A stretch of DNA of 51,393 nucleotides, taken from positions 1 through 51,393 of the forward strand of contig PWHN01000039.1 of the NCBI GenBank assembly GCA_003554945.1, in the 5' to 3' direction. Origin of the DNA: a bacterium. GTDB taxonomy: Bacteria; T1Sed10-126. The translations under genes were made by a program, and so were the position numbers. Shown here piece by piece: positions 45,482 to 51,393 of this stretch. Position 1 is the first letter of the stretch; every line of letters starts with the position of its first letter. The notes beneath the pieces were generated by a model. That model worked only from the letters and a program-made list of their open reading frames with translations. It ran no database searches and was not told the DNA's origin.

Positions 45482-46993
45482 GTGCAGTTATTGTCGATTC
45501 TATCCACGCGGTTTATTTCCTCGCGCACGATGCGTGTTTTTATTCTGGCACTTCTGCCGCTGGCCGGTTTCAGTTTTGTTCTTTTCGGCCCACCGGCCGT
45601 GTCTCTAACCCTGTTTTCAGTTGCCGGCGTATTGATTGCCGAATTGATTTACTGTGTGCTGGCTGAAAAAAAAATATCACTAACGGATGGCAGCGCTTTA
45701 ATTACCGGCCTGCTGCTTGCCTTCAGTCTCCCGCCCGCTTTTCCCCCACTTCCGGCAGCCCTGGCCGGAGGACTGGCTCTGGTGCTGGTAAAACTGCTGG
45801 CGGGCGGTTTTGGCCAAAATTTACTGAATCCCGCCCTTGCTGCCCGGCTTCTACTTCATTTGCTCTATCCCGAGCGAATATTTGAATGGTCCCGCCCATT
45901 TGCTTACCTGGCCGCCGAGGCCGGTGCCGTAACCGCCGCCACTCCGATTAGCGGTCTGTTGGCGGGCCGCGAAGCAATTTCGATTTCTCCGCTACTTTTA
46001 GGGTTCACCCCGGGCTGCATAGCCGAAACCTCTATTTTGCTGATAGCCCTGCTGGGACTGGCCTTAATACTTACCGGTTGCTTGAGCTGGAGACAGCCTT
46101 TATCTGTTCTTGTTGGAGCGGTTATTACAGCTCTTGTTTTGACTGCGTTCGCTATCTCCACAATTGGCTTTTTTCACCATCTTTTCTCCGGCGGCCTGTT
46201 CCTGGGCGCTTTTTTCTATGCAACCGATCCGGTTACTTCTCCCCGCGGAAAGTGGGGAAAAACGGTTTATGGTTTGCTCATTGGAGCATCTGTGGTGATA
46301 ATACGGGAGTTCACTATTTTCCCCGGGGGCACGATGTTTGCTATACTGCTCTTTAATCCTCTTGTCCCGGTCTTTAACTGGATAGAAAAAGGACGGGGAC
46401 TGAGTCGACTGAATCCGCTCCGGCGACCACTGACAATTTTAATAACGGCCCTCTTCGTGGGGCTAAATATCTTTGCCCTGTTTGGCGGCGAACTGGATCC
46501 CGCCCGCTTTGTCTATATAGTTGAGGAGCCAGAACCGGTTTTTGTGGAGGACGTAACTCGCGAAAAATTAACCACATACGGGGACCGTGATTTGCCTATT
46601 TACCGGGCCCTGGACGCTGAGGGAGAGTTTTCACACTATGAGTTTGAGGCAGTTGGGCCCGGCTTTGTAGGTGAGGCTAAGGTGCGGGTCAGGATAGCTC
46701 CTGACCTGCAAGAGCTGGGGGGAATTGATATATTAGAATCAGGAGCGACCGGCGAGTGGGAACAGCGAGTAACCGAATACGTTGAAGAACCGGATAACTG
46801 GGAGGAATATGCGTTCAAGAACTGGTTTGTCGGGCTGAATCCTCACCCCGAGATCGAATTGTTGGAGGAGGGACCGGTTGAACAGGACAACCAGGTGGTA
46901 ACGGCGACCGGCGCCACGATATCGTCGCGTGGTATTGTTCAGGCGATAAACGAGGCGCTGCCGGAAGTTAAAGATAAACTTACTGAAAGGTAG
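45482..46993 (+). CDS. RnfD/NqrB-like membrane protein fused to C-terminal RnfG/NqrC-like FMN-binding domain
   Basis: GGFGQNLLNPALAARLLL, AGAVTAATPIS, GFTPGCIAETS, YATDPVTSPRGKWGKTVYGLLIG (RnfD); C-terminal VVTATGATISSRGIVQAINEAL flavinylation-like motif (RnfG). Confidence 0.85.
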   Translation: MQLLSILSTRFISSRTMRVFILALLPLAGFSFVLFGPPAVSLTLFSVAGVLIAELIYCVLAEKKISLTDGSALITGLLLAFSLPPAFPPLPAALAGGLALVLVKLLAGGFGQNLLNPALAARLLLHLLYPERIFEWSRPFAYLAAEAGAVTAATPISGLLAGREAISISPLLLGFTPGCIAETSILLIALLGLALILTGCLSWRQPLSVLVGAVITALVLTAFAISTIGFFHHLFSGGLFLGAFFYATDPVTSPRGKWGKTVYGLLIGASVVIIREFTIFPGGTMFAILLFNPLVPVFNWIEKGRGLSRLNPLRRPLTILITALFVGLNIFALFGGELDPARFVYIVEEPEPVFVEDVTREKLTTYGDRDLPIYRALDAEGEFSHYEFEAVGPGFVGEAKVRVRIAPDLQELGGIDILESGATGEWEQRVTEYVEEPDNWEEYAFKNWFVGLNPHPEIELLEEGPVEQDNQVVTATGATISSRGIVQAINEALPEVKDKLTER

Positions 46994-47010
46994 AACCTTT
47001 CAGCCGCCCC

Positions 47011-47080
47011 GTCATTGCGGGCTACGACCCGCAATCCATCTTTACAACCCCCATTGTCTTTCCCCCCTTCAAGGGGGGAT
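47011..47080. repeat. Intergenic module B (47011-47040) and module D hairpin (about 47058-47080)
   Basis: GTCATTGCGGGCTACGACCCGCAATCCATC; CTTTCCCCCCTTCAAGGGGGGATAG. Confidence 0.85.
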
Positions 47081-47147
47081 AGTCTTGAACGATGACCGTT
47101 TAAAATTCAATGAAGTTAGAAGATTTTTACCAAGAGGAGTGATTTGG

Positions 47148-47621
47148 ATGAGTGAAGTCCAGGTGACGGTAATTGGAAGCAGTCAGCCTGACGAAAGAAC
47201 CGCGGAGCTGGCTTACCGGGTGGGGGAGCTACTCGCCGAAAGTGGTGCTACCGTTGTTTCCGGCGGCCGCGGCGGGGTTATGCGCGAAGTCTGCCGTGGG
47301 GTTAAGGAGAATGGCGGTGGTTTGACGGTGGGGATACTGATGGGCAAAACAGCCACGGATGCGAATGAATTTTTAGACGTTATTATTCCCACCGGACTGT
47401 CGGAAGCGCGGAACCTCCCCAATGTCCTGGCGGGACAGGCAGTTATTGCAGTCGGTGGGGCCGAGGGAACTCTGTCTGAAATCGCTTTCGCTATTAAAAA
47501 CGGTCGTCCGCTTTTTGGCGTTAAAACCTGGGAACACCCCCGGTTTGAATTCCCGGCCGACCTGACTCCCGAGGAAGCCGTCAAAGGCGCACTGCAGGCT
47601 GCTCGCCAGCGAAGCCTATAA
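47148..47621 (+). CDS. TIGR00725 / LOG-like (SLOG) Rossmann-fold protein
   Basis: VTVIGSSQPDERTAELAYRVGELLAESGATVVSGGRGGVMREVCRGVKENGG; VAVGGAEGTLSEIAFAIKNGRPLFGV. Confidence 0.85.
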   Translation: MSEVQVTVIGSSQPDERTAELAYRVGELLAESGATVVSGGRGGVMREVCRGVKENGGGLTVGILMGKTATDANEFLDVIIPTGLSEARNLPNVLAGQAVIAVGGAEGTLSEIAFAIKNGRPLFGVKTWEHPRFEFPADLTPEEAVKGALQAARQRSL

Positions 47622-47712
47622 ATTTTTCCGAAAAACTTGTAAAATTTATTATGCAAAAAAACTTTTTCCTATCAAAAACGTAAGCAATTTTATCTACCGA
47701 GGAGGCAAAAGT

Positions 47713-48003
47713 GTGAGTCTCGATGAGGATAAGCGACTTGAAGCTGTGATTTCCGGACGTGTGCAGGGAGTTGGATTTCGTTACTTTACGACCCGGTGTG
47801 CCGACTCAATTGGCGGAATAACCGGCTGGGTAAAAAATGAACCGGACGGTACCGTTAAGCTGGTTGCTGAAGGTGCCGCTAAAAATCTGGAACAGTTGCT
47901 AAAGAAAGTGCAGAAAGGGCCAACCAGCGCCCGGGTTAGCAACGTAGATCTCAAATGGAAACAGGCTAAAAACGATTTTGATTCTTTTGGCGTCAGGTAT
48001 TAA
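47713..48003 (+). CDS. acyP: Acylphosphatase
   Basis: LEAVISGRVQGVGFRYFTTRCADSIGGITGWVKNEPDGTVKLVAEG. Confidence 0.94.
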   Translation: MSLDEDKRLEAVISGRVQGVGFRYFTTRCADSIGGITGWVKNEPDGTVKLVAEGAAKNLEQLLKKVQKGPTSARVSNVDLKWKQAKNDFDSFGVRY

Positions 48004-48021
48004 TATATTTAGGTGATCAAG

Positions 48022-48780
48022 TTGGCTGGACATTCTAAGTGGTCGAATATTAAGCATCGAAAAGAAAAGCAAGATAAGAAAAAGGGCAAGTTGTTTGGGA
48101 AATTTGCCCGGCGAATTATATCTGCAGCGCGGCGGGGCGGTGGAGACCCGGAAAAAAATACGGAACTCCGGAATATAATCGAACGCGCCCATGATCACGA
48201 CATGCCCAAGGAAAACATTGAGCGGGCGATTAAGAAGGGGACCGGGGATTTACCCGGCGTAGAATACGAGGATTATGTCTACGAAGGCTACGGACCCGGG
48301 GGAGTAGCGGTGATTGTCGAAGTTACCACGGACAATAAAAACCGCACTATTGCACAGATCCGTAAAATTTTTGACGAACACGAAGGTAACGTCGGCGAAC
48401 GCGGATGCGTCTCCTACCTTTTTGATAAAAAAGGCTACATAACAGTGAATCAGCAGCAGATTGATGAACTGGAGCTTTTTGAGCTGGTTGTCGAAGCGGG
48501 GGCTGAAGATATCGACCAAAATGACAGCGGTTTTTATGAAATTTTTACCAACGTTGAAAATTTTTCTGATGTTAAAAATCGCCTGGATGAAGAAGATATC
48601 GAGACAGATGTCGCCGGGATCACGAGGATCCCGTCAACCACGGTTCCTGTGAAAAATAATTGTGGCGAACAGGTGCTCAAACTCCTCGAAGAGTTGGACG
48701 ATCACGAGGATGTGCAGGAAGTTTACAGCAATTTTGAAATGGATGACCGGGCTCTGGAAAAAGTAGAGGCGGCGAATTAG
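48022..48780 (+). CDS. yebC: YebC/PmpR-family protein
   Basis: (TTG start) LAGHSKWSNIKHRKEKQDKKKGKLFGKFARRIISAARRGGGDPEKN. Confidence 0.96.
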   Translation: MAGHSKWSNIKHRKEKQDKKKGKLFGKFARRIISAARRGGGDPEKNTELRNIIERAHDHDMPKENIERAIKKGTGDLPGVEYEDYVYEGYGPGGVAVIVEVTTDNKNRTIAQIRKIFDEHEGNVGERGCVSYLFDKKGYITVNQQQIDELELFELVVEAGAEDIDQNDSGFYEIFTNVENFSDVKNRLDEEDIETDVAGITRIPSTTVPVKNNCGEQVLKLLEELDDHEDVQEVYSNFEMDDRALEKVEAAN

Positions 48781-49285
48781 AATTACCCGTATTCTGGGAC
48801 TCGATCCGGGGCTGGCGACGACGGGATATGGAGCGATAGAATATGAGCGACCTTCCCGGTCCCCGGAAGCTTTGAGTTGGGGAACAGTGCAAACAGCCAG
48901 CAGTACTGATTTTACAATCCGGTTGCGTCAGCTTCACGAAGCTGCAGAGGAGCTGGTAGAAAAATTTTCTCCCGATATTGCGGCAGTGGAAAAACTTTAT
49001 TTCAGTAAAAATGTTAAGACGGCCATAAAGGTAGGTCAGGCCCGCGGTGTTATTATGCTGGCTGTCGCTCGCAGCAACATCCAGGTGGTCGAGTATTCGC
49101 CGTTAAAAATTAAGAAGACAATCACCGGTAGCGGTAAAGCCGACAAGAAAGCGATGCAAAAGATGCTTCGTGACGAGCTTGGGTTGGGGCAGCCACCGCA
49201 GCCGGACGATGCGGCCGACGCCCTCGCTGTCGCCTACTGTCACCAGGTGATTGCCAGGTTCGAAAGTAAAATTCCTGAAAATTAA
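48776..49285 (+). CDS. ruvC: Holliday junction resolvase RuvC, probable ATT start
   Basis: Translation from 48776: IRITRILGLDPGLATTGYGAIEYERP...VEKLYFSKNVKTAIKVGQARGVIMLA...PDDAADALAVAYCH. The supplied ORF starts at 48872 and loses the catalytic N-terminal Asp. No ATG/GTG/TTG between the in-frame stop (48764-48766) and the conserved RILGLDPG. Confidence 0.88.
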   Translation: MRITRILGLDPGLATTGYGAIEYERPSRSPEALSWGTVQTASSTDFTIRLRQLHEAAEELVEKFSPDIAAVEKLYFSKNVKTAIKVGQARGVIMLAVARSNIQVVEYSPLKIKKTITGSGKADKKAMQKMLRDELGLGQPPQPDDAADALAVAYCHQVIARFESKIPEN

Positions 49286-49307
49286 TCCCAGAGCCAACTG
49301 GTCCTTC

Positions 49308-49334
49308 GTCATTGCGGGGTTGACCCGCAGTCCA
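49308..49334. repeat. Intergenic module B copy after ruvC
   Basis: GTCATTGCGGGGTTGACCCGCAGTCCAT. Confidence 0.75.
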
Positions 49335-49486
49335 TTTTTCCCCTTCAAGGAGGTAAAGGAGAGTGGGGATGATGGAGGTGGCTTTTGAGTTCACAAAGAT
49401 TTTCCTTTCAGAAATTAAGAAAAATAGGTAAACTTTCAGAAAACAAAAAGTGTCATCAAAAAATCTGGCCGGATGGTGGTCTGAAG

Positions 49487-51393
49487 ATGAGCGAACCCGC
49501 GGTTAAGCCTGGAGAGAGAGAGCAAGCAGAAGAGAAGGAAAGACTGGAGTTTGTAGGTAAAAGTTTAACCCGCCGCGAAGGGGTGCCCAAGGTTAAAGGA
49601 GAAGCTGAATACGTAGATGATATTCAGCCTGAAGACTGTCTCTACGGACGAACCATACGGTCGCCTGAACCGCGCGGCAAAATCAAGAATATTGAATTTA
49701 AAGACGGAATCCCGTGGGATGAGTTTGTAATTGCCTATCCCCAGGACATTCCCGGTGAAAATATCTGTGCGATGATTAAAAACGAGATACCTTTTCTGGC
49801 TGAAGACGAGGTAAAATATCCCGGTGAGCCAATCGCACTTATCGCCCACAAGGACGAGCGTCTCGTCGATAAAGCTATTGAACATGTGGAAGTTGAAATT
49901 GAGATTGACGGATATCCCGCCTTTTTTACTATCGATGAGGCCCGCGAGGCTGATTTTTCTCAATACGGTGAAGATAACGTTCTCTGTGCTTACGACATAA
50001 CCGACGGTGACGTTGACGCCGGCTTCGCCGAAGCAGATCTAATTGTGGAAAATACCTATCGCACCCAGGCGCAGGAACACCTCTATATTGAGCCTAACGG
50101 TGTAATCGCCACCTACGACGAAAGCGGAAAAATTACTATCAAGGGTTCTCTCCAGTGTCCATATTATGTTCACGGTGCCATGGTCCACATGTTTGACGTT
50201 GACGAGGACTCTGTGCGGGTAATCCAGACGACTACCGGAGGCGCTTTCGGGGGCAAAGAAGATTATCCCAGTTTGCTTGCCGGTCACGCCGCTCTCCTTT
50301 CAATGAAGGCAGGAGGTCGGACGGTAAAAATGGTCTACAACCGTGAGGAAGACCTGCTTGCCACCACCAAACGACACCCGTCGCTTACGACGGCCAAAGC
50401 CGGTTTTACGGAAGAGGGTGAGCTGGTTGCGTTGGACGTTGATTTTGCCCTCAACGGCGGCGCTTATCCAACCCTTACCTCTACGGTTCTTTCCCGGGGG
50501 ATTCTTCACTCTTTTGGCCCTTATCGCTGTCCTAATGCAGATTTAAGAGCAAAGGCATACATGACCAATTCAACTCCTTTCGCTGCCTTCCGAGGTTTTG
50601 GAGCGCCTCAATCTATTTTTGCAATTGAGCTGTTGATGAACGAGGCAGCCCATGAGCTGGGCCTGGACCCGGCCGAGTTAAGACGCCGTAATTTTCTCCA
50701 GAAAGGCGACAGTATGCCGACCGGTCAGGTGATAAAAGAGGACATTGATCTGGAAGCATTGATGGATAGAGCCCTGGAAAAAATTGACTACGAGGCAAAA
50801 AAGAAGGAGTTTAGCCGCTTCAATCGAGAAAACGAATACCGCAAAAAAGGAATTTCTCTTGCTACTTTCTTCCACGGCAGTGGTTTTACCGGTAAAGGTG
50901 AGGAAGAGCTGGCCTCGCGTGCGGCAGTCCGCATAACAGAAGAAAACCCGCTTGAAATTCTGGTTGCTAACGTAGAATACGGTCAGGGTATACACACCGG
51001 TTTTACGCAGATTGCTTCGGAGACCTGCAAACTTCCTCCCCACTGTGTGGAAGTTCTGGAACAGGACACCGACAAAGTCCCGGACAGCGGACCCACAGTT
51101 GCTTCAAGGTCAACAATGATTGTTGGTCGGCTGGTTCAGGACGCCTGTCAGGCAATCGTTGAGGAGCTTCAGGAAAAGGCTGGGCTGTCGGAAAATTTTG
51201 ACGCGGATGACTTTCAGGAAGCGGCCGACCGTTACCTTGAAAATTACGGCGAGTTGCGAAAAGAAGTCCAGCACGAGGATCCCCCCGATGCTCGCTGGGA
51301 CGAAGAGACCTACACGGGTTCAGCCTACAGTGGCTACGCCTGGAGCTGTGATGTTGCCGAAGTGGAGGTTGACCTGGTCGACTATCGCACTCG
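49487..51393 (+). CDS. Xanthine dehydrogenase / aldehyde oxidase family molybdopterin-binding subunit (3' truncated by window edge)
   Basis: ORF open to the window end: MSEPAVKPGEREQAEEKERLEFVGKSLTRREGVPKVKGEAEYVDDIQPEDCLYGRTIRSPEPRGKI; QTTTGGAFGGKEDYPS; TNSTPFAAFRGFGAPQSIFAIELLMNEAA. Confidence 0.92.
   Translation, partial: MSEPAVKPGEREQAEEKERLEFVGKSLTRREGVPKVKGEAEYVDDIQPEDCLYGRTIRSPEPRGKIKNIEFKDGIPWDEFVIAYPQDIPGENICAMIKNEIPFLAEDEVKYPGEPIALIAHKDERLVDKAIEHVEVEIEIDGYPAFFTIDEAREADFSQYGEDNVLCAYDITDGDVDAGFAEADLIVENTYRTQAQEHLYIEPNGVIATYDESGKITIKGSLQCPYYVHGAMVHMFDVDEDSVRVIQTTTGGAFGGKEDYPSLLAGHAALLSMKAGGRTVKMVYNREEDLLATTKRHPSLTTAKAGFTEEGELVALDVDFALNGGAYPTLTSTVLSRGILHSFGPYRCPNADLRAKAYMTNSTPFAAFRGFGAPQSIFAIELLMNEAAHELGLDPAELRRRNFLQKGDSMPTGQVIKEDIDLEALMDRALEKIDYEAKKKEFSRFNRENEYRKKGISLATFFHGSGFTGKGEEELASRAAVRITEENPLEILVANVEYGQGIHTGFTQIASETCKLPPHCVEVLEQDTDKVPDSGPTVASRSTMIVGRLVQDACQAIVEELQEKAGLSENFDADDFQEAADRYLENYGELRKEVQHEDPPDARWDEETYTGSAYSGYAWSCDVAEVEVDLVDYRT

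Overview
51.4-kb bacterial chromosomal window, almost entirely + strand (one confident - strand gene, a YihY/BrkB-family membrane protein). The gene order resembles an anaerobic Firmicutes-like lineage; no rRNA marker is present, so taxonomy is an inference. Contents from left to right: the 3' end of hypD; a small terminal-inverted-repeat element; mutM; a ylmD/ylmE/proC/divIVA/yggU-like cluster; a divergent GspE/PilB-like ATPase and TPR protein with aroE, a prepilin peptidase and aroK; a NYN-domain protein and a GshB-like ATP-grasp protein; a hisGDBHAF(IE)-trpEGDFBA supraoperon without hisC, hisZ or trpC; NfeD and slipin; a nitronate-monooxygenase-like enzyme; a polysaccharide deacetylase; an iron-linked cassette (two methyltransferases with a GxGxxPxT motif reminiscent of nicotianamine synthase, an LPG-synthase-TM-like protein, one methyltransferase fused to FeoA, and FeoB); a YibE/F fragment; a YbhGFSR-like ABC exporter; a scarred toxin-antitoxin locus; a PAS/HisKA_2 kinase; an RnfD-RnfG fusion; yebC; ruvC (apparently with an ATT start); and a 3'-truncated xanthine-dehydrogenase-family molybdopterin subunit. 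Many of the longer intergenic gaps, including those inside operons, carry a mosaic of short palindromic modules. Their outer bases (GTCATT...AATCCAT) are conserved while the stems vary with compensatory changes. The most interesting items are the methyltransferase/FeoA/FeoB cassette, the covarying hairpin repeats, the RnfD-G fusion, the ATT-start ruvC, the small inverted-repeat element and the missing trpC. No database search or folding program was run; all calls come from reading the sequence and ORF translations.
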